A program made the translations under genes and the position numbers. DNA of 64,000 nucleotides from Marisa cornuarietis (Eukaryota; Mollusca; Gastropoda; Architaenioglossa; Ampullariidae): NCBI GenBank assembly GCA_004794655.1, contig SMMW01000003.1, positions 20,540,501-20,604,500 of the forward strand, given 5' to 3'. Below are positions 36,001 to 48,819 of this stretch, one piece after another. The notes below the pieces were generated by a model, which ran no database searches, had not been told where the DNA came from, and worked only from the letters and a program-made list of their open reading frames with translations. How positions within the stretch are numbered: the first letter of the stretch is position 1; each line of letters begins with the position of its first letter.

Positions 36001-36190
36001 AGCTGGCTGTAGGCCTTAGTTACCTAGCTATTGACTAGGTCCTAGCCATCTAGCTACTGGCTGTAGTCCAAGCCATCTAGCTACTGGTTGTAGGCCTGTA
36101 GGTCCTAGCCATCTAGCCACTGGCTGTAGTCCTAGCCATCTAGCTACTGGTTGTAGGCCTGTAGGTCCTAGCCATCTAACTACTGGCTAG
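36001..36190. repeat. Minisatellite with ~62-bp higher-order unit
   Basis: CTAGCCATCTAGCTACTGG and TGTAGGCCTGTAGGTCC alternate. The block starting at about 36056 is repeated from about 36118. Confidence 0.82.
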
Positions 36191-36322
36191 GGGCACATGG
36201 TGCACTCGGGGCTAAACGTGCTTCAAATCTAGTTAGTACGAAAATCGAAAATGGGGGGTGGGGTAAGATGGGCTAGGGCAGAGCAGTTACAGTTCTCTGC
36301 GCATGAATACATGTATTGACAT

Positions 36323-36324
<2 letters not shown>

Positions 36325-36366
<42 letters not shown>
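36325..36366. repeat. (GT)21 microsatellite
   Basis: Uninterrupted dinucleotide run. Confidence 0.95.
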
Positions 36367-36369
<3 letters not shown>

Positions 36370-38349
36370 ATGCAAATTCATCATCAGAAGATTACCTGTT
36401 TGTCGAGTGCTTTCACGTGTAATTTTTATCTACAGTGACTAATCGCATATCTTTTATCTACAGTTTCGTGTAACTTAAAGCGGACCAAACATCACAGCCC
36501 CTTTCTGCAGTCCTGTTCATCTGTTCTACCAGCAAGAACGACGACAAAAAATCTGGCCCCCAAACACCTCCCTAGAAGATAAGCTTTAGGGATGAACCGC
36601 CGACCTACACCGGACACCAGAGTTCGCTGCCCGCACGGGACACATTTACAACACAGCCAGAATTTTCCAAACGCAACAGATGAAACTTTTGCCTACATGT
36701 GACCAATCATTTACACTAATGTCTTTTGTCTTCACTGATCCATCATTTATATGTAATGCTTACCTCCACTAACCAATCATTTATATAAATATTTTTTGGA
36801 TCTGTTGTTTCTCTAATGTCTTATTTTTTGATCGAAGTAAGAAAAATTAATTCAGTGGACGTCTTACTTCTTACAGGAACATTACAAAGCCTTCATTACT
36901 GTTTTTCTGACAGGGAGCATTTATTCCTTCCTAACATCCAGACATCGCATTATTTATATTAGTACTAACAATAATAACATATTAGCTCAGATATTTTTGT
37001 TATTATTAATGTGCCTGTCTGTAATGCCTAGCCTGTAGTGAAAGTGTATTATCGTTATTTGTAGAACAAAGTGTGGACCAGAACTCTGTGGGCTGTGCAC
37101 AAAAGACTACAAGTGAATCAACACTTAGTCAAAGACACAAAGACCCAAAGACACACTCGCACGTGCGCGCGTGCCTTTCCCTCACCCCCCCCCCCACCAC
37201 ACGCACGCACATGCACGCACGCACATGCACGCGTGTGCTTAGCTCTCTTTCTCTCTAAAAGTAAGGCAACTAACACTACCCCAGTTTCTGTCTCTCTCTC
37301 TCTCTCTGTGAAAGTAAAATCCTTGATGTTTGTCACTACTGTGTCGTCCAGAATGTTCAGACTTCTCCAGCTAAACATCACCGAGCTGTCAGATTAAACA
37401 TCTTGCCGTTGTTTACAATAAACTTCACAAAGCATGCCAGTGCTATGGCGGTTTTTACAGCAGGTTTACGCGGTTTATTCCCATTCTGCGTGTTGTGTGC
37501 ATCGAAACTGTATCCAGATGTTCAAAACCCCGTTTCCACAAGTCAAAGAAAGCTAGTTACTAATATTTTCTCGATAGTCTGGTTTCACCTGGCTTCTGGT
37601 ACACGAGACTAGTGGCATGCCATATAGTTACTGCTAATTAAAAAAAACCTAAACAATAGATCACAACCAAAACACCCAGTCGTCGGACGGTAATTAAAAA
37701 GCCTCGTCAAAGGGCGGAAGTGTCCCTCAAGTTCGGTCTGTGTGCTTGCATATGGCCCCCAAGTCTATTCAGATATCGCCTTCATAATCCCTTTCCATTT
37801 CCAGGAGTCGGAAGACTGCGATGAAAGAAAGCTTGTCGAGGTTCTTATGATGTCTGTCGAGTGAAGGCCGAGGTGGACCGAGGAAGCCAGTCTGGAGAAT
37901 AGCCCCCAGCTCTCAAGTTTTCTGTGCGATTCCTGTTTGGCTGATGAATAGAGGCTAGTCGTGTTTTATAGAAATAATCTCGGAAACTGTAGATTGGTTG
38001 CACGTTTATACCTACCTTGCATGAGACAACCTTTGAACTTTTTGTTAACAAAAACAAGCATTTCGTCCTCTTGACGGGGTAATTCTCGGATTGGGATTTA
38101 CTCTAACGATGAATAGTAAAAGAAACATTCTCAATCAACATGTAATTGCCTAATGGAAAGATTTAAAGTAGTTAACTTTTGAAACAGTTTCGATTCTTTT
38201 GTTTCTCTTCAAATATTATATAGACATTTTTTCGAATCTTTTAAAATTAAAGTTAAAAGATGAAGCTGATGATGATGATGATAATAATAATAATAAATAA
38301 ACGACTAAATATGTAAGACCCAGAAAGATGGCAGAAACATTTAAGTGCA

Positions 38350-38710
38350 AACTAGAGGAAGACATTGCACTAAGAAACTCTAAAGGCACTAAATAAAAAA
38401 AAACTAGAGTTAGATATTTACAGGCAATAAATAATAGAACACCGACAAGGACCCGCATAAACACTATGCCACAAACTGGAATTCGACACTTCAGAAATAC
38501 TAAATTACAAACAAAAACGAGACATTTCACAAGAACTAAGCTAGAAACTTATGTAAGACACTTCACGAGAACTCAGTTACAAACAAAAGCGAGACGCTTC
38601 ACAGACATTACAAAATGAAGTTCCGCAGGAACTAAATTACAATTTGGAAAAGACCCTACAATACCCTAAATTGTTAAGAAAAGTCTGGAGAAATACATTC
38701 AACATGCACT
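38350..38710. repeat. Degenerate ~45-50-bp tandem repeat
   Basis: Recurring ACTAAATTACAAACAAAAACG and GAGACACTTCACGAGAACT-like segments with heavy divergence. No gene seen here. Confidence 0.55.
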
Positions 38711-39826
38711 GAACTACAATGCGAAGCTGGACACTACACGAGAAATCAATCTGTGGATTCGGACCCCTAGAGGGCTGCCCTTACTGCTTCGCCCCATCAG
38801 GGGCTGGTTTTTCTTCCAGTGCAGGGGGTGGGGGGTCGAAGAGTTGTAGTCTTGACGAGCAGGAAAACAAACCATAACATGACAGCAGATAAAACCTAAC
38901 ATGACTTTATTATCATCATCATCATCGCTTGGCATTTGGTGTGGACTTCTGCGACACCACCACAACAAATTAATGGCCTTCCAACTAGCCATCATTGTCA
39001 TGGTTACCAAATAGGTCTCAGTGTTCATGTTCTCCAAATCTGTCGACTTGCGTGCGCACTTCTTTTGTTTTACATCCGGAAAGAAAAATAAACCAATCAA
39101 AACGCGCTGAAAAAATCTGTGCTGATGCTTTTCTCAACTATTTCAACCGGAGGTTGCGCAGTTGTAATAAAAATTTGAATAAAAACAATCCGAAACGACT
39201 ACATTTCTTGACAGTCATGTACAATCGAACTGGTCCATGTCTATGATCGACTTGTTTCTTCTTTCCGTATCTTGTATGTGTGGAATGACGAGGGACTTTA
39301 AAGGAATTTGTCATATATGCTTTACATAATCGTCTTTCATTTCTGTTCACATGGATTATATATAGAGATTCCTAGAAATGGTCTGTCCTAGCTCTGTTGC
39401 ATTACCATGCATGACTTCAGTTGATCGTGTATTTGTGATCCTGACACGAGTGAGGTTCACGGTGCACGCCATTATCCACTCCCTTTACAGCGCCGTCGTT
39501 GCCATGACCGCACTCGCTTGCCCCAGTTTCAAGTTTCTTCTGTTAACATTTACGATGCTGAGGAGCTCTTTTCGGCCACGAGGACAAAAAGGCCTATAAA
39601 CCGAGCATCAATCGTTATTGTCCGATAATAATTCTTCGTCTTTCATTCCCGATTTCTTAGTCTCGTCTCTCGGCCATCCTTGTTCCCCTTACCCCACCCA
39701 GCTCGCCCACCCACTCGTGGTGTCAGTTTTTTTCTCATCACGCTCATTTTCTCTCCTGTGTCCATTGTCAGCATTGTGCGTGATGGGTCTTGTCACACTC
39801 CACCAATAAAGAGTCTCTCTCTCTCT

Positions 39827-39857
<31 letters not shown>

Positions 39858-40125
39858 GCAGTCACGCACGAGCGTATTCGGAGGAACTTTGTCCTTCTAA
39901 TGAAAACATAGAGAGAACAACGAAAGAAAAAGCGACACAGGCACATCCATGAGGCGAGGAAGCACAGTTATCTGCACGACAACCCTGAACTTAGTCAAGA
40001 CTTCTGTGTGATGTAGCCCGTGTATCACCAGCAATTCTCGGTCAGCCATGTCTTCAATAGCCTTCAACAGAGAATGGTTCTGCACAGAGGTCAAGAAACT
40101 GGTGTACGGGGACGGAGGAGGCCCT

Positions 40126-40391
40126 GGGGCCAGTCGCACAACACATTTCTAATTTTAAACACTTTCAGGCCTTAAATCTATTTAGATAATCAATTTAAAG
40201 TGCAAGTCGCAATTTTAGAGTTGTTAAAACTAAAACTGGTTTAAGTAAGATAAACTTGTTTAAGTCTGACTTTCCGTCTTGTCAGTACAAATTTTTGTAT
40301 GTTCTTGTGCAATGCATCAAAATGGCAGAGAAGAGATTTTGCTTCTTAAGAACAGTTTTAAGGTTTAGAAACATGTTGTGCAACCAGCGCC
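40126..40391 (+). mobile_element. MITE copy 2 (266 bp)
   Basis: Same element and orientation as the copy at 33534-33799, with scattered substitutions. The ends are GGGGCCAGTCGCACAACAC and GTTGTGCAACCAGCGCC; the right end has decayed more. There is no coding capacity. Confidence 0.83.
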
Positions 40392-40723
40392 AGGCCTATA
40401 CAAAATCGAGGCGTTCTGATGTTTAGAACAGCTTAGAGATGGCGGAGTGGATGAGAAAATTCGGACTCAATAGTTATCGGCTTCTTGATTGATCTACTTA
40501 GACACAAAGAAGAAATAAAAGAAAAAATTCCAGCTAATAACTTCAAACGATATTTTATAGCATTACCTTTTAAAAAGCCAGCAGTTATTTTAAACGGCAC
40601 ATGACAGAACTGCAAAGCGCTTGATATCTAAGTATAGACACACTAATAAACATTCAGCTATCTAGCCAGACATAATACAATATTCACACCGTTTTTAAAA
40701 GAAAAACAAAAACAAAGAAGTAC

Positions 40724-40725
<2 letters not shown>

Positions 40726-40756
<31 letters not shown>

Positions 40757-40778
40757 CAAACAAACAAACAAACAAAGA
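40726..40778. repeat. (GAAA)n(CAAA)n microsatellite
   Basis: Tetramers GAAA then CAAA. Confidence 0.9.
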
Positions 40779-41729
40779 ATGAAAAAGAAGAGAATAAAAG
40801 TCTAAAATATCACGACAGTTAAATACCCATTATTGAGGCAGCTTAAAGCATTAAAAGACAAAGAAGAACAAACAGGTTTCGAACTAGTTGGAATTAAAAG
40901 GTAAACAGTGTTCGCCAGACAGAGGCAAGGAATTCCCAGTTTCTGGAATACGAGATAGCTGTCTGTCAAGCTTGTTCGAGACAAAAAGTCAGAATATTCT
41001 TATCTCAACAGAGCAGGAGGGGATGTTGATGTTTACAGAATAAAAATATATAAGTAGGGGCACATTGAGTAACGAATAAATGAAATAAGCGGGACAACAT
41101 GAATTGAAAGGAACACATCAAGTAATAAATTGCTAGGGGCCTTTAAGTGACAAATGTTTTGGGGCACATCTAGTAATGAATTGGTTAGGGCCCATCCAGT
41201 AATGAATGTGCAACATAAACAGCAGCACACTCACTTCACTTATTGTTTACCCCTCTTTTCCGAAAAAGAGCGAACGATTGTCATGAAAAAAATATAGAAA
41301 TATAACGAAAAGAAAAACAATAAAGACAAAATGTAAATTAGCTTTATTTAATTTAGGTTTAGTTTTGTGTCCCTCTCACTATGTCTGAATCAGTCATTGT
41401 TCTTGACAGGCTTGACATGGCTCTGAGAGACAATGGCCACATTTCTGCTGTCCATTTTATTTCTCCACCCACGCCCTCTCTACCATTAAACTATGGTGCG
41501 TCAAACTCGACATTTTCTTAGTTCACCCTTTTCATGCTCTCTACTGAAAGATAACAAGCTCCTTGTCTCCCTTCTTCTCTTCCTCGCCAGAATCTTGTCT
41601 TAATTGTAATGGCACTGATTACATAAGGTAAAGGAAGCACACTCCCAACGATTGTATGAGCATGTTGAAGATTAATCAGTGTCTCATTCCTTCTTTCCCA
41701 TCTCCTCCCATCCCAGCGCGCGCGTGAGA

Positions 41730-41730
<1 letters not shown>

Positions 41731-41780
<50 letters not shown>

Positions 41781-41815
41781 TGCGTGCCTGCGTGTGCGTG
41801 CGTGTGTGTGCTTGC
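41731..41815. repeat. (TG)n microsatellite
   Basis: About 23 perfect TG units, then imperfect TGCGTG. Confidence 0.93.
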
Positions 41816-41999
41816 TTCCAAGTACAGAGCGAAAAGCTCGCCAATACAAGCTAAAACGCTCTAAAATTCAGCAAACAGAAGGCAGGCGGAATACATTAAT
41901 CACTCGACAAGTCGGTCCCTCTTTCATCGTTATCACTTGCAAGCACAAACTATCGGTTCATCAGCTGACACTCGTGTCCAGGACAATTAGCTCCCCACC

Positions 42000-42201
42000 C
42001 CACTCCACCCCCCTCTACCCATGACAGGCCACGTGAGGCGTCACAGGCTGCTCTGCCTCCTTGGCGCCTTATGGCTGTCAGTGCTTGTCACAGTTTTGCC
42101 GCGCGGACACGCCGCGATATTACTCATGTGTTAATGGTTAATTAGCCGCACACCAGCCCATTCTGATCATATCTTGACGCCGCGCTGACAAACCCTCCAC
42201 C

Positions 42202-42237
<36 letters not shown>

Positions 42238-42520
42238 GCACGCACGCATGCACACACGCACGCTCGCTCGCTGGGTGAAGGCGCCGGTGGGCGTGGCCTC
42301 GCTGCTTGATTGATCGGTCGTAGCCGCGCGCAGACCTGATCCGACCGGGACGTTCGATAACTCTGCACTGGTGACTTGTTTTTGCACCTGCGTTGTGCGC
42401 CTGCCCTTGCCCGCGCGGTTTGCAGATAACACCTTGGTTGCAATGTGACGGCGAAGGTATTGGCTATATCTATGGCCCGGCCAGGCGCGCGGGGCCACAG
42501 GTCAAAATCAATCACCGACT
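42000..42520. other. CpG-rich non-coding block, candidate regulatory element
   Basis: This segment is higher in CpG and GC than its flanks. It contains TTAATTAG, a homeodomain-type core (about 42136), and has no convincing coding frame. It is interrupted by a CA run at 42206-42236. Offered only as a candidate conserved element. Confidence 0.3.
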
Positions 42521-42699
42521 CAGCCTAGTGGCGGGCGAGAGCTGACTGTTACTGGAGAATTCCTACAAGCTGCGAGGGGGAAAAACCTTTTAAGCTCTTA
42601 ATCCACTAGATGTTGCTGTTAATATTTTCAGTGGCTTTCGATTTATAGAAGAAAGAAAACAGTGTGTGAGATAGGGGAGGGAGAGTGTGCTCGCATGTC

Positions 42700-42815
42700 A
42701 ATGTGTGTGTGTGCGTGTGCGTGTGTATGTGTGTGTGCGTGCGTGTGTTTTGTGTGTGTGTTTGTGTGTGTGTTTGTGTGTGTGTTTGTGTGTGTGCTTG
42801 TGCGTGTGTCTTTGC

Positions 42816-42850
<35 letters not shown>
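42700..42850. repeat. 150-bp TG-rich array with (TGTTTG)n variants
   Basis: TG repeats interrupted by TGCG and TTTG, ending in a pure TG run (42818-42850). Open frames on both strands here (Val-Cys and Thr-His repeats) are artefacts of the repeat. Confidence 0.92.
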
Positions 42851-42851
<1 letters not shown>

Positions 42852-43144
42852 TGGACAGAGAAGGAGTTATCACTTACAGAAGACATAAAGAAAAAGAAGA
42901 AACAAAGAAATCATAAATGAATCAAATTTATCGTAGAATGTTTATTGTCACCGGGGCACCAGTGGGTTTGAAAGGCAAAATAGTTTATTTCTGATTTCGC
43001 CATTCTGAAACGAGAATGAAAGGGGACTAATTGTCTTCTCGTAGGATTTCATCGATAGATGGGTCGTGCTGGGCCCTTCCGTCCGAGTGGTTAATAAATG
43101 CGTTTCTTCGATTTTATCTGGGCAAACATTTGCTCTCTCTTTCT

Positions 43145-43147
<3 letters not shown>

Positions 43148-43198
<51 letters not shown>
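43148..43198. repeat. (TG)25 microsatellite
   Basis: Uninterrupted run after a short TC tract. Confidence 0.95.
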
Positions 43199-43199
<1 letters not shown>

Positions 43200-44101
43200 T
43201 CAGTAGCAGTAAAATATTACAAAGGATAGGGCAAATGTTCACGTGTTTAAGCCTGCGAGAAAGTCCCTGCCTGTCCAACTAAAGCGAAGCCAGACACCCA
43301 AGCAGCAGCAAGAGTAGTATGGATGTAGACAATAAGACGATAATTTTTCTCCATGAATGTTGCCCTTTTCATTTTATGACCTCGTTTGCAAAATTGATGA
43401 CAGTCGGCGGCGTGTCAGGCGCGAAGTCGCTGTAGGAGAAAGCTATAAAACGATCTGTGCACTGTCAATCGACTGCCTGCACCTCAGGTGCTAAGCTTCA
43501 GGTACGGGCCAGGTGCTAATGTCGCTGCTGCAACGCTCTTTTTTTTCTTTTGTTTTGTTGCTGCCGACTGAAAGACACTTAATAGCTTCTAACCACTGAT
43601 GTAGACGCCGATGAATGCATCTATTCGTTTGATCTTTGCGAAAGGACCTGCCAAAGTTTTGGGGAAAGGAAGCCAAGAAAGACTGTTACCAATTATTTTG
43701 CTCGTTTGGCTCCGTGTCTTTGCTTGTGTGGGTGAACGAGTGATGTTGTTGCGGGGAGGAGGGATAGAGGGAGGAGGGCACAGGTCGATTTCTGCGAGTC
43801 GTAGAGTCAGTAGTTGTAACAGCACGGACTGTTACTGACCCCCCCCCCCAGTTGGGGTCCGCACGGGAGACAACCTACACGGTGTGAGCTATTCTCTCCC
43901 TGTGACAGGCTTTGGCTTCCTGTCTCCTCTTCAACCTTCGTATGTTCATTTTGCACTCCTCCCACTTCAGCCTAGGTTGCCTAGCTCTGCTTTGAAACTA
44001 TTTATTTTTCATCATTTACTCGAACAACTCCGAGACAAAAAAGTCACCGACTTATTATTGTTGTGCGTGCTGCATATCCTGTTCTTTATTTGGCTTTTCG
44101 T

Positions 44102-44145
44102 TACTCACTCACTCACTCACTCACTCACTCACTCACTCACTCACT
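44102..44145. repeat. (ACTC)11 microsatellite
   Basis: Eleven uninterrupted tetramers. The reading frame through it shows a Leu-Thr-His-Ser repeat and is not coding. Confidence 0.95.
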
Positions 44146-47100
44146 AAACTTTTATATAATTTTGTAATTAAATCTTCCTTCGCTTTTATTGAACTAAAAG
44201 TTAAATGATTTACAGTATTTTCACTTCACACTTTTAAAACCTACAAGTTGGAACGACGTTAGAATAACATTCAGAATTTGAGAGAGAAGAATGTGGACGA
44301 GCAGATATGAGATCTCACGCACAAATAGAAGTACCAAATAGCATAAAAATATTAATTTTGTTAAAATCTTTTCTTGTACTAGAATAGAGCGGTGTTCATT
44401 GCCCCACTAACTTGAACAAACAAGCACTAGAGCAACTTTAATCTCATCGCCGAAGTTGTCGTAAGAAAAATTCAAGTGCGGTCAGTCCTGTCTCGTTTCC
44501 AGTCTACAGAATTTGGTGTCTCGAGATGTTCTGCTTTGGTACAACAGGAAGACGAGGGACTGGGGAGTGTATAACTAAGTCCCTTTGGTGCACGCCAGGC
44601 TGTGACACCTCGCGTGAGTGCGTGCGTGCATGTGTGTGTGTGCATGTGTGTGTCTGTGCGTGTGTGCATGAGAAACAGGTGTGAGACTTGTCGCTGCAAA
44701 GACTCAGCAGAGCTCTCCATTCGCTGCGCCTACAACTTCAAGATCACCCAAAGCTGATTTCATAAAACATTTTCAGTTATTATTAAGCAGGTGTGTCAGC
44801 AACAGCAACCAGGCACCAACAAACTTAGCTTTGATACAAATTTGGTCTTCTTGCCTTTTTTTCTCCCTATTATTCTTTATTTTTATTCCACATATCTTAC
44901 CCAAGTCCTGATTTATGATAATGACTATAATTTCCGCTTTGATCATAGCAATAATTTTTACTTATTTTATTATGATGATAATTTGTGCTTTTGATAACCG
45001 CAATAATTGGTATATTACAACATCTATGACTTGTGCTCTTGAGAATGACAATGCGTGCTCTGCATAACATTATTTTCACTCAAATGTCAGATTTTACTTC
45101 TGTGTTTGTGGACAGGTGGAGAACTTTTGACGACCCAGACAACACACAAAAATAAACCGAATGAGAATAATGTTTTGCGTATTATTGCAGAAATATGACA
45201 TATGTCCCTTGAAAAATACAGTTCATGCTTTATCCTCATGTTCTATTGTTATGTATGGTAAATATGGTAACACCATGGTGTATTTTATTTATAGAAGAAA
45301 AGAGACGCAAAATTCAACCGTTTAACAAATACAGTTGGGTATTCTTTACATCAACGGTCTGCTGTCCGAGTCAAAAGTACACTAACATACATGTAAGCCT
45401 TGAAAGTGAAATATATTTTTAAATCTGGGACAATGGTACTTAGATTGGACTCTGTCAAGCCCTGTGTAAAGTTTCCACTTTGACAGAACATTTGTACCAT
45501 ATGCTGCCAAGTTAAGTTAAGGCAACAGCTTTATTTTGTTCAAAATGACCCTTCTTTGTTCCCTTCTTTTAACAGCTTTGTGTTCACTTCCATTCCATTT
45601 CCTTTTTATTTATTTATTTATTTCTGCTACTTTATAAACTAGTTTTCAAAGTGACCAACCCAAAAAACGTGTGCATCAATAGAGAATTCAACAAGACAAA
45701 CTGCGATTCTGAACGTATGTCCAAACTGTGTCTATGCTTCCTTACCTTCAGCTACTGACCTAAACTGGCAGTTCCTGCAAACTGGCCCACTGTGTTACTG
45801 TACATCATCGTACAACTACATTGTACAACTCCTCAAACTGCAATGTTATAGAAATCACAAAACAGATAAACGTTTATATTCCGGAATAGAACTTCGAGGG
45901 TGCAATCAATGTCAAAAATCTCGCTCAGACGAGGAGACTGGTTGGGTCTCCTAGGAAGACGTCCTGTCAGAAGTCGGGATGTAAACATGAAGATGTGTAC
46001 ACTGGTGTCCAGCCTCATAGAAACTGTTACAAACACACCACATGTTTCCCCACTGACTTCTTTGGCGATCGTATCGTCTTTCATTGCTTTTTATCTTTTA
46101 TCTTTTTTAAGAGGGGTGGTTGCTTGTTAGCTTTGTTAGTAAATTAGTTCTACCAAGTCCCAAAATACCAAACAGTGATTTCGCACAGCGGGGAGCGGGG
46201 AAGGGGAATAAAGATGAAGAAATCGGAGTACACGAAAAGAAGTCCCAACTGCTAGTTCTGTGACCAGGAGCTTTATCTCGAGACAAGATTCCAGCCTACG
46301 GCCTGACAAGCTTCAGCGTTCGTGTGATCGTCGGCTCTGGAGGCCATTTACCATCTGAACTTATAGGTAAGAAAATTGCATACGAACATTTATGCACCCC
46401 GGACCAAATCTGCAAGTCGGCATTCATAAGCGACGACCAGGGTTCGGACTGGTGACTGGAAAACATAAAGGCCCAGTCCAAAATCCTACAGCTCTTATTG
46501 TCGCCATACCCGCCGCCATCAGTCGCACTGCTATGAAGGAAACAAGAAGCAGTGGAAGGAGGGCGGAGGTGGATGAAATTTAATTACCTGTTATCTCAAC
46601 AGTTTGAGGATGTGATTCACAACGTGTCTGCCAAATTATCCCACGCAAACGACCCACCCGTTCCTAAAGAAAAAAAAAGTCACTTTACCACAAAGTAAAA
46701 GTACCAGTCAAACACAACAAGACAGGGCTGCCTGGCTTTTATATACAGTTCGAATGCGTCCTTTTGTTCTCGAAAGCAGTCTAACGCTCCAATAATAACA
46801 TTATCAGTTTACAAGCATCTGTGGTCATCAGCAGCTGTCCCTTCGTCCACCTGCACAGCCTTTGTCAACAGCGCTCGCTGTGACGGCAAACACGGGGGCG
46901 CGGGGGTCACCAGCTTATCGCGCGGGGGGAGACTGCATGTACTGCGCAGTACTCTGGTGCGCACCCTGTATGAAGCACATCACTTCTCTCTCCACTCTAC
47001 CCACCGTCTCCCCAAAATGCACCCGAGAGCTGCCAGGAGCCAAGTCAATGCTGCACTTTGTTGACAGAAAGTATTTGAGCAGCGACTGTCACATAGTCGG

Positions 47101-48777
47101 CAAAGCGTGCGGCTAGAAGATAAATCTTTGACAGAATTTGCTTGAAGATTCCTGATCATATTTATATTCTATTCAGTCCTATGAACGAGCAGTGTAGTTG
47201 TGAAGTGCATTCTTGTGGGATTTCCTGGCACACTGATGCTGTGTTTGGTCAGTCAGGCTGATCAGACTAATGTTACCTCGCAACCCCGTGTGTTCCAGAA
47301 GCTGTCCTACTGGTTGGTTCACATCGTAAAGCTGCCATGTCGTCCCTAAACTCTAACATTTCACATTTCTATTTACAAACCAAACAGACGACATCGGCCT
47401 AAGTGTGCTCCACATGATGTTTATGGATATTGCTTTTTCCAAAACTATGCCAGTGATGATTTCATGTGTAAATTGGTTTAGAGCTGTGCAATGTAGCCAT
47501 CATTTAGTCCCATGTAACAAATCAGTCAGTAGAAGACTAACATGAGTAAACAGGAAATTAAAATTAAAGTTGTCATTAAGACACAAAACTGAATTTGGAT
47601 TTTAATAAATTCTTTCGGGAATAAAACCACGGTGAGACTGACATAAATTCTTCATAGCAGTGATGTCAAGGGAAAAGATGTTGTGGTTTCTTTCCAAGAC
47701 ACACGTGAGACTTCGGATAATTAAAGGCTTGGATCTTCCAAAGGGTGCAGAGTTATTTGGTAATCAGTATTCGATGATGAACTGAGGTTAGCAATTTGAA
47801 AATAATTGTGCACGTCAGTACGCCTTTAACATTGTGTAACTTCTAAGCAACAGAACAAAAATAAAACAGCTTCTAGTCTATAAGTTTAGAAACAAGATCA
47901 TTACCAAATGACAGCCCCTGTCTCTATGGTGCAGACCTTTCTGACGAGGGTGCCTTATCTGTCTTATCTGACTAATGTGTCACAAAGTGCGCGTTTTAAT
48001 CTGCAACAATTCTTTAATCACATTAAATATTACCACAATAAGAATAATTATGATAAGGCGCGCGCAAAGACAGATGGGAAGTAGCAGCCAAAGAGGAAGG
48101 GGGAAGGTAAGAAGAAAGTAGAATGTAGGACATCTTAAAATGCAATGATGATGGCTTCCTGTGCAATACCAACTGTTTATGAAAAACAACAAACAAACAT
48201 CCATGTAATACTGTGATAATCGATTAGTCGCTTACTATCAATATCAGAGTCTTCAAACAAGTAGCACGACTCAATGAATCAACAGTGTAAAATACAAACT
48301 GTGACCATAACTTGTATGCTAACAGCAATATTTTGGTCACCAAAACAATTTACAAAATGTTTTGGATAGAAAGCGAGACGGAAAGTAAGAGAAGTTTTTA
48401 AGATGTGCATTCTTTTCTACTTATCAAGTTCGTTGTTATTTTCTGTAATATAAAAACTAAAAGCTAAAAATGTTTTAAAACGAATTCTTTCTCTTTTCGC
48501 AAATCAGAGAGGTCTAATCAAACCAAGGCAGTCACAGTGAGATGAAATGATATTTAACACAACACATGCAGAGAGCCAGTGACACACACAAACATGCACT
48601 GACAGCTTCACTGAAACACCCAGGATATGCAACATTTTTTTAATCTCTTAAAATTATCAGACTCGTGATAAGAATTTTATTTTCACTCATCCCACTTCAA
48701 AACCCGTAGAACTCCATAAACTTGCGAGATAAGTGATGATAAACCATCTTCATTAAATATAATATAGATTCGGTTTA

Positions 48778-48779
48778 TT

Positions 48780-48817
<38 letters not shown>

Positions 48818-48819
48818 AA
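48778..48819. repeat. (TA)n(GA)n microsatellite
   Basis: TA run passing into GA run. Confidence 0.92.

Noticed and set aside
42643..42916. Several frames encoding Val-Cys or Thr-His repeats
   Set aside because: Direct translations of the TG/CA microsatellite at 42700-42850.
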